64,000 bases of DNA from Lamellibrachia columna (Eukaryota; Annelida; Polychaeta; Sabellida; Siboglinidae): positions 65,985,203 to 66,049,202 of the forward strand of contig OY759262.1 in NCBI GenBank assembly GCA_963662155.1, written 5' to 3'. The notes beneath the pieces are model-generated. The model had not been told where the DNA came from. It searched no databases and saw nothing but the letters and a program-made list of their open reading frames with translations. The position numbers and the translations under genes were made by a program. Of the stretch, positions 9,153 through 22,978 are shown piece by piece; position 1 is the stretch's first letter, and every line of letters begins with the position of its first letter.

Positions 9153-11220
9153 CAGATGAAAGTGAGCCAAAGATATATAGGACAGTACACAGATGAAAGA
9201 CATCCAAATATGTATAGGAGAGTACACAGATGAAAGAGAGCCAAAGATTTATAGGACAGTACACAGAAGAAAGACATCCAAAGATGTACAGGACAGTACA
9301 AAGATGAAAGAGAGCCAAATATCTATAGGACAGTACACAGATGAAAGACATCCAAATATGTATAGGACAGTACACAGGTGAAAGACAACCAAAGATGTAT
9401 AGGACAGTACACAGGTGAAAGAGAGCCAAAGATGTATAGGACAGTACACAGGTGAAAGAGAGCCAAAGATGTATAGGACAGTACACATAAGAAAGAGAGC
9501 CAAAGATATATAGGACAGTACACAGGTGAAAAAGAGCCAACGATGTATAGGACAGTACACAGATGAAAGAGAGCCAAAGATGTATAGGACAGTACACAGA
9601 TGAAAGACAACCAAAGATGTATAGGACAGTACACCGACGAAAGACATCCAAAGATGTATAGGACAGTACACATAAGAAAGAGAGCCAAAGATATATAGGA
9701 CAGTACACAGGTGAAAAAGAGCCATAGATGTATAGGACAGTACACAGATGAAAGAGAGCCATAGATGTATAGGACAGTACACAGATGAAAGAGAGCCAAA
9801 GATCTATAGGACAGTACACAGGTGAAAGACATCCAAAGATGTATAGGACAGTACAAAGGTGAAAGACAGCCAAAGATGTATAGGACAGTACACATAAGAA
9901 AGAGAGCCAAAGATATATAGGACAGTACACAGGTGAAAAAGAGCCAAAGATGTATAGGACAGTACACAGATGAAAGAGAGCCAAAGATGTATAGGACAAT
10001 ACACAGGTGAAAGACAACCAAAGATGTATAGGACAGTACACCGATGAAAGACATCCAAAGATGTATAGGACAGTACACAGATGAAAGACATCCAAAGATG
10101 TATAGGACAGTACACAGATGAAAGACATCCAAAGATGTATAGGACAGTACACAGATGAAAGAGAGCCAAAGATGTATAGGACAGTACACAGGTGAAAAAG
10201 AGCCAAAGATGTATAGGACAGTACACAGATGAAAGAGAGCCAAAGATGTATAGGACAGTACACAGGTGAAAGACAACCAAAGATGTATAGGACAGTACAC
10301 CGATGAAAGACAACCAAAGATGTATAGGACAGTACACCGATGAAAGACATCCAAAGATGTATAGGACAGTACACAGATGAAAGACATCCAAAAATGTATA
10401 GGACAGTACACAGATGAAAGAGAGCCAAAGATGTATAGGACAGTACACAGGTGAAAAAGAGCCAAAGATGTATAGGACAGTACACAGATGAAAGAGAGCC
10501 AAAGATGTATAGGACAGTACACAGGTGAAAGACAACCAAAGATGTATAGGACAGTACACCGATGAAAGACATCCAAAGATGTATAGGACAGTACACAGAT
10601 GAAAGGCATCCAAAGATGTATAGGACAGTACACAGATGAAAGAGAGCCAAAGATGTATAGGACAGTAAACAGATGAAAGACATCCAAAGATGTATAGGAC
10701 AGTACACAGGTGAAAGAGAGCCAAAGATGTATAGGACAGTACACAGATGAAAGACATCCAAAGATGTATAGGACAGTGCACAGATGAAAGAGAGCCAAAG
10801 ATGTATAGGACAGTACACAGATGAAAGACATCCAAAGATGTATAGGACAGTACACAGGTGAAAGAGAGCCAAAGATGTATAGGACAGTACACAGATGAAA
10901 GACATCCAAAGATGTATAGGACAGTGCACAGATGAAAGAGAGCCAAAGATGTATAGGACAGTACACAGATGAAAGACATCCAAATATGTATAGGAGAGTA
11001 CACAGATGAAAGAGAGCCAAAGATTTATAGGACAGTACACAGAAGAAAGACATCCAAAGATGTACAGGACAGTACAAAGATGAAAGAGAGCCAAAGATCT
11101 ATAGGACAGTACACAGATGAAAGACATCCAAATATGTATAGGACAGTACACAGGTGAAAGACAACCAAAGATGTATAGGACAGTACACAGGTGAAAGAGA
11201 GCCAAAGATGTATAGGACAG
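9153..11220. repeat. 1,776-bp (48-monomer) duplication trace
   Basis: A distinctive series of monomers (caaatatgtataggagag, gatttat, cagaagaaagacatcc, gatgtacagg, acaaagatga) occurs at 9193-9381 and again at 10969-11157, an offset of 1,776 = 48 x 37. Similarity decays away from this core: the right copy has one fewer ggtga-gagagcc monomer near 11200, and one gatctat/atctat difference is visible. It is an older, partly eroded duplication. Confidence 0.7.
10680..10975. repeat. 148-bp tetramer higher-order repeat, 2 copies
   Basis: Four successive monomers (caggtga-gagagcc, cagatga-gacatcc, gtgcacagatga-gagagcc, cagatga-gacatcc) repeat with a 148-bp period: ggtgaaagagagcc at 10709 and 10857, ggacagtgcac at 10771 and 10919. 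This is the shortest clear higher-order unit in the satellite. Confidence 0.8.
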
Positions 11221-13730
11221 TACACATAAGAAAGAGAGCCAAAGATATATAGGACAGTACACAGGTGAAAAAGAGCCAAAGATGTATAGGACAGTACACA
11301 GATGAAAGAGAGCCAAAGATGTATAGGACAGTACACAGATGAAAGACAACCAAAGATGTATAGGACAGTACACAGATGAAAGACATCCAAAGATGTATAG
11401 GACAGTACACAGATGAAAGAGAGCCAAATATCTATAGGACAGTACACATATGAAAGACATCCAAAGATGTATAGGACAGTACACAGATGAAAGAAATCCA
11501 ATGATGTATAGGACAGTACAAAGATGAAAGAGAGCCAAATATATATAGGACAGTACACAGATGAAAGACATCCAAAGATGTATAGGACAGTACACAGATG
11601 AAAGAGAGCCAAATATTAATAGGACAGTACAAAGATGAAAGACATCCAAATATGTATAGGACAGTACACATAAGAAAGAGAGCCAAAGATATATAGGACA
11701 GTACACAGGTGAAAAAGAGCCATAGATGTATAGGACAGTACACAGATGAAAGAGAGCCATAGATGTATAGGACACTAAACAGATGAAAGAGAGCCAAAGA
11801 ACTATAGGACAGTACACAGGTGAAAGACATCCAAAGATGTATAGGACAGTACACAGATGAAAGAGAGCCAAAGATGTATAGGACAGTACACAGGTGAAAG
11901 ACAACCAAAGATGTATAGGACAGTACACCGATGAAAGACATCCAAAGATGTATAGGACAGTACACAGATGAAAGACATCCAAAGATGTATAGGACAGAAC
12001 ACAGATGAAAGAGAGCCAAAGATGTATAGGACAGTACACAGATGAAAGACATCCAAAGATGTATAGGACAGTACACAGATGAAAGACAACCAAAGGTGTA
12101 TAGGACAGTACACAGATGAAAGACATCCAAAGATGTATAGGAATGTACACAGATGAAAGAGAGCCAAAGATGTATAGGACAGTACACAGATGAAAGACAT
12201 CCAAACATGTATAGGACAGTACACAGGTGAAAGACAACCAAAGATTTATAGGACAGTACACAGATGAAAGACAATCAAAGATGTATAGGACAGTACACAG
12301 ATGAAAGACATCCAAAGATGTATAGGACAGAACACAGATGAAAGAGAGCCAAAGATGTATAGGACAGTACACAGATGAAAGACATCCAAAGATGTATAGG
12401 ACAGTACACAGGTGAAAGACAACCAAAGATGTATAGGACAGTACACAGATGAAAGAGAGCCAAAGATGTATAGGACAGTACACAGATGAAAGACATCCAA
12501 AGATGTATAGGACAGTACACAGGTGAAAGACAACCAAAGATGTATAGGACAGTACACAGATGAAAGAGAGCCAAAGATGTATAGGACAGTACACAGGTGA
12601 AAGACAACCAAAGATGTATAGGACAGTACACAGGTGAAAGATAACCAAAGATGTATAGGAGAGTACACCGATGAAAGACATCCAAAGATGTATAGGACAG
12701 TACACAGATGAAAGAGAGCCAAAGATGTATAGGACAGTACACAGATGAAAGACAGCCAAAGATGTATAGGACAGTACACAAAAGAAAGAGAGTCAAAGAT
12801 GTATAGGACAGTACACAGATGAAAGAGAGCCAAAGATGTATAGGACAGTACACAGGTGAAAAACAACCAAAGATGTATAGGACAGTACACAGATGAAAGA
12901 CAACCAAAGATGTATAGGACAGTACACAGATGAAAGACATCCAAAGATGTATAGAACAGTACACAGGTGAAAGACATCCAAAGATGTATAGGACAGTACA
13001 CAGATGAAAGACAAACAAAGATGTATAGGACAGTACACAGATGAAAGACATCCAAAGATGTATAGGACAGTACACAGATGAAAGAGAGCCAAAGATGTAT
13101 AGGACAGTACACAGATGAAAGACATCCAAAGATGTATAGGACAGTACACAGATGAAAGGCAACCAAAAGTGTATAGGACAGTACACAAATGAAAGACATC
13201 CAAAGACGTATAGGACTGTACACAGATGAAAGAGAGCCAAAGATGTATAGGACAGTACACAGATGAAAGACATCCAAAGATGTATAGGACAGTACACAGG
13301 TGAAAGACAACCAAAGATGTATAGGACAGTACACAGATGAAAGAGAGCCAAAGATGTATAGGACAGTACACAGATGAAAGACATCCAAAGATGTATAGGA
13401 CAGTACACAGATGAAAGAGAGCCAAAGATGTATTGGACAGTACACAGGAGAAAGACAACCAAAGATGTATAGGACAGTATACAGATGAAAGACACCCAAA
13501 GATGTATAGGAAAGTACACATATGAAAGAGAGCCAAAGATGTATAGGACAGTACACAGATGAACGACATCTAAAGATGTATAGGACAGTACACAGGTGAA
13601 AGAGAGCCAAAGATGTATAGGACAGTACAAAAGTGAAAGACACCCAAAGATGTATAGGACAGTACACAGATGAACGACATCTAAAGATGTATAGGACAGT
13701 ACACAGGTGAAAGACAACCAAAGATGTATA

Positions 13731-14896
13731 GGACATCCAAAGATGTATAGGACAGTACACATATGAAATAGAGCCAAAGATGTATAGGACAGTACACAGG
13801 TGAAAGACAACCAAAGATGTATAGGAAAGTACACAGATGAAAGAGAGCCAAAGATCTACAGGACAGTACACAGATGAAAGACATCCAAAGATGTATAGGA
13901 CAGTACACAGATGAAAGAGAGCCAAAGATTTATAGGACAGTACACAGATGAAAGAGAGCCAAAAGTGTATAGGACAGTACACAGATGAAAGAGAGCCAAA
14001 GATATATAGGACAGTACACATATGAAAGACATCCAAATATGTATAGGACAGTACACAGATGAAAGAGAGCCATAGATGTATAGGACAGTACACAGATGAA
14101 AGAGAGCCAAAGATTTACAGGACAGTACACAGATGAAAGACATCCAAAGATGTATAGGACAGTACACAGATGAAAGACAACCAAAGATGTATAGGACAGT
14201 ACACAGATGAAAGAGAGCCAAAGATGTATAGGACAGTACACAGATGAAAGACATCCAAAGATGTATAGGACAGTAAACAGATGAAAGACATCCAAAGATG
14301 TACAGGACAGTACACAGATGAAAGAGAGCCAAAGATGTATAGGACAGTACACAGATGAAAGACATCCAAAGATGTATAGGACAGTACACAGATGAAAGAG
14401 TGCCAAATATCTATAGGACAGTACACATATGAAAGACATCCAAAGATGTATAGGACAGTACACAGATGAAAGACATCCAATGATGTATAGGAAAGTACAA
14501 AGATGAAAGAGAGCCAAAGATATATAGGACAGTACACAGATGAACGACATCTAAAGATGTACAGGACAGTACACAAGTGAAAGACATCCAAAGATGTATA
14601 GGACAGTACACAGGTGAAAGACAACCAAAGATGTATAGGACAGTACACAGATGAAAGAGAGCCAAAGATGTATAGGACAGTACACAGATGAAAGACATCC
14701 AAAGATGTATAGGACAGTACACAGATGAAAAAGAGCCAATGATCTATAGAACAGTACACAGGTGAAAAACATCCAAAGATGTATAGGACAGTACAAAGGT
14801 GAAAGACACCCAAAGATGTATAGGACAGTACACAGATGAACGACATCTAAAGATGTATAGGACAGTACACAGGTGAAAGACAACCAAAGATGTATA
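13731..14896. repeat. 1,166-bp higher-order unit between truncated monomers
   Basis: Bounded by truncated monomers (ggacatccaaagatg) at 13731 and 14897; 1,166 = 31 x 37 + 19. The unit contains a monomer with ggaaagtacac whose aaag lies at 13826, 95 bp from the left landmark. The same 95-bp spacing recurs at the LINE insertion point (48866 to 48961), so this unit is a close model of the LINE's empty target. Confidence 0.85.
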
Positions 14897-15299
14897 GGAC
14901 ATCCAAAGATGTATAGGACAGTACACATATGAAATAGTGCCAAAGATGTATAGGACAGTACACAGGTGAAAGACAACCAAAGATGTATAGGAAAGTACAC
15001 AGATGAAAGAGAGCCAAAGATCTACAGGACAGTACACAGATGAAAGACATCCAAAGATGTATAGGACAGTACACAGATGAAAGAGAGCCAAAGATTTATA
15101 GGACAGTACACAGATGAAAGAGAGCCAAAAGTGTATAGGACAGTACACAGATGAAAGAGAGCCAAAGATATATAGGACAGTACAAATATGAAAGACATCC
15201 AAATATGTATAGGACAGTACACAGATGAAAGAGAGCCATAGATGTATAGGACAGTACACAGATGAAAGAGAGCCAAAGATTTACAGGACAGTACACAGA

Positions 15300-18200
15300 T
15301 GAAAGACATCCAAAGATGTATAGGACAGTACACAGATGAAAGACAACCAAAGATGTATAGGACAGTACACAGATGAAAGAGAGCCAAAGATGTATAGGAC
15401 AGTACACAGATGAAAGACATCCAAAGATGTATAGGACAGTAAACAGATGAAAGACATCCAAAGATGTATAGGACAGTACACAGATGAAAGAGAGCCAAAG
15501 ATGTATAGGACAGTACACAGTTGAAAAACAACCAAAGATGTATAGGACAGTACACAGATGAAAGACAACCAAAGATGTATAGGACAGTACACAGATGAAA
15601 GACATCCAAAGATGTATAGAACAGTACACAGGTGAAAGACATCCAAAGATGTATAGGACAGTACACAGATGAAAGACAACCAAAGATGTATAGGACAGTA
15701 CACAGATGAAAGACATCCAAAGATGTATAGGAGAGTACACAGATGAAAGAGAGCCAAAGATGTATAGGACAGTACACAGATGAAAGACATCCAAAGATGT
15801 ATAGGACAGTACACAGATGAAAGACAACCAAAGGTGTATAGGACAGTACACAGATGAAAGACATCCAAAGACGTATAGGACTGTACACAGATGAAAGAGA
15901 GCCAAAGATGTATAGGACAGTACACAGATGAAAGACATCCAAAGATGTATAGGACAGTACACAGGTGAAAGACAACCAAAGATGTATAGGACAGTACACA
16001 GATGAAAGAGAGCCAAAGATGTATAGGACAGTACACAGATGAAAGACATCCAAAGATGTATAGGACAGTACACAGGTGAAAGACAACCAAAGATGTATAG
16101 GACAGTACACAGATGAAAGAGAGCCAAAGATGTATAGGACAGTACACAGGTGAAAGACAACCAAAGATGTACAGGACAGTACACAGGTGAAAGATAACCA
16201 AAGATGTATAGGAGAGTACACCGATGAAAGACATCCAAAGATGTATAGGACAGTACACAGATGAAAGAGAGCCAAAGATGTATAGGACAGTACACAGATG
16301 AAAGACAGCCAAAGATGTATAGGACAGTACACAAAAGAAAGAGAGTCAAAGATGTATAGGACAGTACACAGACGAAAGAGAGCCAAAGATGTATAGGACA
16401 GTACACAGGTGAAAAACAACCAAAGATGTATTGGACAGTACACAGATGAAAGACAACCAAAGATGTATAGGACAGTACACAGATGAAAGACATCCAAAGA
16501 TGTATAGAACAGTACACTGGTGAAAGACATCCAAAGATGTATAGGACAGTACACAGATGAAAGACAAACAAAGATGTATAGGACAGTACACAGATGAAAG
16601 ACATCCAAAGATGTATAGGACAGTACACAGATGAAAGAGAGCCAAAGATGTATAGGACAGTACACAGATGAAAGACATCCAAAGATGTATAGGACAGTAC
16701 ACAGAGGAAAGACAACCAAAAGTGTATAGGACAGTACACAGATGAAAGACATCCAAAGACGTATAGGACTGTACACAGATGAAAGAGAGCCAAAGATGTA
16801 TAGGACAGTACACAGATGAAAGACATCCAAAGATGTATAGGACAGTACACAGGTGAAAGACAACCAAAGATGTATAGGACAGTACACAGATGAAAGAGAG
16901 CCAAAGATGTATAGGACAGTACACAGATGAAAGACATCCAAAGATGTATAGGACAGTACACAGAGGAAAGAGAGCCAAATATTAATAGGACAGTACACAG
17001 ATGAAAGACATCCAAAGATGTATAGGACAGTACACAGATGAAAGAGAGCCAAAGATTTATAGGACAGTACACAGATGAAAGAGAGCCAAAAGTGTATAGG
17101 ACAGAACACAGATGAAAGAGAGCCAAAGATATATAGGACAGTACACATATGAAAGACATCCAAATATGTATAGGACAGTACACAGATGAAAGAGAGCCAT
17201 AGATGTATAGGACAGTACACAGATGAAAGAGAGCCAAAGATTTACAGGACAGTACACAGATGAAAGACATCCAAAGATGTATAGGACAGTACACAGATGA
17301 AAGACAACCAAAGATGTATAGGACAGTACACAGATGAAAGAGAGCCAAAGATGTATAGGACAGTACACAGATGAAAGACATCCAAAGATGTATAGGACAG
17401 TAAACAGATGAAAGACATCCAAAGATGTATAGGACAGTACACAGATGAAAGAGAGCCAAAGATGTATAGGACAGTACACAGATGAAAGACATCCAAAGAT
17501 GTATAGGACAGTACACAGATGAAAGAGTGCCAAATATCTATAGGACAGTACACATATGAAAGACATCCAAAGATGTATAGGACAGTACACAGATGAAAGA
17601 CATCCAATGATGTATAGGAAAGTACAAAGATGAAAGAGAGCCAAAGATATATAGGACAGTACACAGATGAACGACATCTAAAGATGTATAGGACAGTACA
17701 CAAGTGAAAGACATCCAAAGATGTATAGGACAGTACACAGGTGAAAGACAACCAAAGATGTATAGGACAGTACACAGATGAAAGAGAGCCAAAGATGTAT
17801 AGGACAGTACACAGATGAAAGACATCCAAAGATGTATAGGACAGTACACAGATGAAAAAGAGCCAAAGATCTATAGAACAGTACACAGGTGAAAAACATC
17901 CAAAGATGTATAGGACAGTACAAAGGTGAAAGACACCCAAAGATGTATAGGACAGTACACAGATGAACGACATCTAAAGATGTATAGGACAGTACACAGG
18001 TGAAAGACAACCAAAGATGTATAGGACATCCAAAGATGTATAGGACAGTACACATATGAAATAGAGCCAAAGATGTATAGGACAGTACACAGGTGAAAGA
18101 CAACCAAAGATGTATAGGAAAGTACACAGATGAAAGAGAGCCAAAGATCTACAGGACAGTACACAGATGAAAGACATCCAAAGATGTATAGGACAGTACA

Positions 18201-21200
18201 CAGATGAAAGAGAGCCAAAGATTTATAGGACAGTACACAGATGAAAGAGAGCCAAAAGTGTATAGGACAGTACACAGATGAAAGAGAGCCAAAGATGTAT
18301 AGGACAGTACACAGATGAAAGAGAGCCAAAGATTTACAGGACAGTACACAGATGAAAGACATCCAAAGATGTATAGGACAGTACACAGATGAAAGACAAC
18401 CAAAGATGTATAGGACAGTACACAGATGAAAGAGAGCCAAAGATGTATAGGACAGTACACAGATGAAAGACATCCAAAGATGTATAGGACAGTAAACAGA
18501 TGAAAGACATCCAAAGATGTATAGGACAGTACACAGATGAAAGAGAGCCAAAGATGTATAGGACAGTACACAGTTGAAAAACAACCAAAGATGTATAGGA
18601 CAGTACACAGATGAAAGACAACCAAAGATGTATAGGACAGTACACAGATGAAAGACATCCAAAGATGTATAGAACAGTACACAGGTGATAGACATCCAAA
18701 GAGGTATAGGACAGTACACAGATGAAAGACAACCAAAGATGTATAGGACAGTACACAGATGAAAGACATCCAAAGATGTATAGGAGAGTACACAGATGAA
18801 AGAGAGCCAAAGATGTATAGGACAGTACACAGATGAAAGACATCCAAAGATGTACAGGACAGTACACAGATGAAAGACAACCAAAGGTGTATAGGACAGT
18901 ACACAGATGAAAGAGTGCCAAATATCTATAGGACAGTACACATATGAAAGACATCCAAAGATGTATAGGACAGTACACAGATGAAAGACATCCAATGATG
19001 TATAGGAAAGTACAAAGATGAAAGAGAGCCAAAGATATATAGGACAGTACACAGATGAACGACATCTAAAGATGTATAGGACAGTACACAAGTGAAAGAC
19101 ATCCAAAGATGTATAGGACAGTACACAGGTGAAAGACAACCAAAGATGTATAGGACAGTACACAGATGAAAGAGAGCCAAAGATGTATAGGACAGTACAC
19201 AGATGAAAGACATCCAAAGATGTATAGGACAGTACACAGATGAAAAAGAGCCAAAGATCTATAGAACAGTACACAGGTGAAAAACATCCAAAGATGTATA
19301 GGACAGTACAAAGGTGAAAGACACCCAAAGATGTATAGGACAGTACACAGATGAACGACATCTAAAGATGTATAGGACAGTACACAGGTGAAAGACAACC
19401 AAAGATGTATAGGACATCCAAAGATGTATAGGACAGTACACATATGAAATAGAGCCAAAGATGTATAGGACAGTACACAGGTGAAAGACAACCAAAGATG
19501 TATAGGAAAGTACACAGATGAAAGAGAGCCAAAGATCTACAGGACAGTACACAGATGAAAGACATCCAAAGATGTATAGGACAGTACACAGATGAAAGAG
19601 AGCCAAAGATTTATAGGACAGTACACAGATGAAAGAGAGCCAAAAGTGTATAGGACAGTACACAGATGAAAGAGAGCCAAAGATGTATAGGACAGTACAC
19701 AGATGAAAGAGAGCCAAAGATTTACAGGACAGTACACAGATGAAAGACATCCAAAGATGTATAGGACAGTACACAGATGAAAGACAACCAAAGATGTATA
19801 GGACAGTACACAGATGAAAGAGAGCCAAAGATGTATAGGACAGTACACAGATGAAAGACATCCAAAGATGTATAGGACAGTAAACAGATGAAAGACATCC
19901 AAAGATGTATAGGACAGTACACAGATGAAAGAGAGCCAAAGATGTATAGGACAGTACACAGTTGAAAAACAACCAAAGATGTATAGGACAGTACACAGAT
20001 GAAAGACAACCAAAGATGTATAGGACAGTACACAGATGAAAGACATCCAAAGATGTATAGAACAGTACACAGGTGAAAGACATCCAAAGAGGTATAGGAC
20101 AGTACACAGATGAAAGACAACCAAAGATGTATAGGACAGTACACAGATGAAAGACATCCAAAGATGTATAGGAGAGTACACAGATGAAAGAGAGCCAAAG
20201 ATGTATAGGACAGTACACAGATGAAAGACATCCAAAGATGTACAGGACAGTACACAGATGAAAGACAACCAAAGGTGTATAGGAGAGTACACAGATGAAA
20301 GACAACCAAAGATGTATAGGACAGTACACAGATGAAAGAGAGCCAAAGATGTATAGGACAGTACACAGATGAAAGACATCCAAAGATGTATAGGACAGTA
20401 AACAGATGAAAGACATCCAAAGATGTATAGGACAGTACACAGATGAAAGAGAGCCAAAGATGTATAGGACAGTACACAGTTGAAAAACAACCAAAGATGT
20501 ATAGGACAGTACACAGATGAAAGACAACCAAAGATGTATAGGACAGTACACAGATGAAAGACATCCAAAGATGAATAGAACAGTACACAGGTGAAAGACA
20601 TCCAAAGATGTATAGGACAGTACACAGATGAAAGACAACCAAAGATGTATAGGACAGTACACAGATGAAAGACATCCAAAGATGTATAGGAGAGTACACA
20701 GATGAAAGAGAGCCAAAGATGTATAGGACAGTACACAGATGAAAGACATCCAAAGATGTATAGGACAGTACACAGATGAAAGACAACCAAAGGTGTATAG
20801 GACAGTACACAGATGAAAGACATCCAAAGACGTATAGGACTTTACACAGATGAAAGAGAGCCAAAGATGTATAGGACAGTACACAGATGAAAGACATCCA
20901 AAGATGTATAGGACAGTACACAGGTGAAAGACAACCAAAGATGTATAGGACAGTACACAGATGAAAGAGAGCCAAAGATGTATAGGACAGTACACAGATG
21001 AAAGACATCCAAAGATGTATAGGACAGTACACAGGTGAAAGACAACCAAAGATGTATAGGACAGTACACAGATGAAAGAGAGCCAAAGATGTATAGGACA
21101 GTACACAGGTGAAAGACAACCAAAGATGTACAGGACAGTACACAGGTGAAAGATAACCAAAGATGTATAGGAGAGTACACCGATGAAAGACATCCAAAGA

Positions 21201-22978
21201 TGTATAGGACAGTACACAGATGAAAGAGAGCCAAAGATGTATAGGACAGTACACAGATGAAAGACAGCCAAAGATGTATAGGACAGTACACAAAAGAAAG
21301 AGAGTCAAAGATGTATAGGACAGTACACAGACGAAAGAGAGCCAAAGATGTATAGGACAGTACACAGGTGAAAAACAACCAAAGATGTATTGGACAGTAC
21401 ACAGATGAAAGACAACCAAAGATGTATAGGACAGTACACAGATGAAAGACATCCAAAGATGTATAGAACAGTACACAGGTGAAAGACATCCAAAGATGTA
21501 TAGGACAGTACACAGATGAAAGACAAACAAAGATGTATAGGACAGTACACAGATGAAAGACATCCAAAGATGTATAGGACAGTACACAGATGAAAGAGAG
21601 CCAAAGATGTATAGGACAGTACACAGATGAAAGACATCCAAAGATGTATAGGACAGTACACAGAGGAAAGACAACCAAAAGTGTGAAGGACAGTACACAG
21701 ATGAAAGACATCCAAAGACGTATAGGACTGTACACAGATGAAAGAGAGCCAAAGATGTATAGGACAGTACACAGATGAAAGACATCCAAAGATGTATAGG
21801 ACAGTACACAGGTGAAAGACAACCAAAGATGTATAGGACAGTACACAGATGAAAGAGAGCCAAAGATGTATAGGACAGTACACAGATGAAAGACATCCAA
21901 AGATGTATAGGACAGTACACAGATGAAAGAGAGCCAAAGATGTATTGGACAGTACACAGGTGAAAGACAACCAAAGATGTATAGGACAGTATACAGATGA
22001 AAGACATCCAAAGATGTATAGGAAAGTACACATATGAAAGAGAGCCAAAGACGTATAGGACAGTACACAGATGAACGACATCTAAAGATGTATAGGACAG
22101 TACACAGGTGAAAGAGAGCCAAAGATGTATAGGACAGTACAAAGGTGAAAGACACCCAAAGATGTATAGGACAGTACACAGATGAACGACATCTAAAGAT
22201 GTATAGGACAGTACACAGGTGAAAGACAACCAAAGATGTATAGGACATCCAAAGATGTATAGGACAGTACACATATGAAATAGAGCCAAAGATGTATAGG
22301 ACAGTACACAGGTGAAAGACAACCAAAGATGTATAGGAAAGTACACAGATGAAAGAGAGCCAAAGATCTACAGGACAGTACACAGATGAAAGACATCCAA
22401 AGATGTATAGGACAGTACACAGATGAAAGAGAGCCAAAAGTGTATAGGACAGTACACAGATGAAAGAGAGCCAAAGATTTATAGGACAGTACACAGATGA
22501 AAGAGAGCCAAAAGTGTATAGGACAGTACACAGATGAAAGAGAGCCAAAGATATATAGGACAGTACACATATGAAAGACATCCAAATATGTATAGGACAG
22601 TACACAGATGAAAGAGAGCCATAGATGTATAGGACAGTACACAGATGAAAGAGAGCAAAAGATTTACAGGACAGTACACAGATGAAAGACATCCAAAGAT
22701 GTATAGGACAGTACACAGATGAAAGACAACCAAAGATGTATAGGACAGTACACAGATGAAAGAGAGCCAAAGATGTATAGGACAGTACACAGATGAAAGA
22801 CATCCAAAGATGTATAGGACAGTAAACAGATGAAAGACATCCAAAGATGTATAGGACAGTACACAGATGAAAGAGAGCCAAAGATGTATAGGACAGTACA
22901 CAGATGAAAGACATCCAAAGATGTATAGGACAGTACACAGATGAAAGAGTGCCAAATATCTATAGGACAGTACACATA
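15300..22978. repeat. 7,679-bp higher-order repeat, copy 1
   Basis: A 7,679-bp block is repeated in direct tandem. 7,679 = 206 x 37 + 3 x 19, matching three truncated monomers at 18024, 19412 and 22243. Matching open frames of 343, 496, 670, 874 and 698 codons recur at exactly this offset. The left boundary is near 15300, where the flanks differ (cagatga here, catatga at the start of copy 2). Comparing open frames and landmarks, not every base, I found one difference: t at 18689 against a at 26368. The unit contains a smaller 1,388-bp duplication (18024 to 19412; 37 x 37 + 19). Confidence 0.9.
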
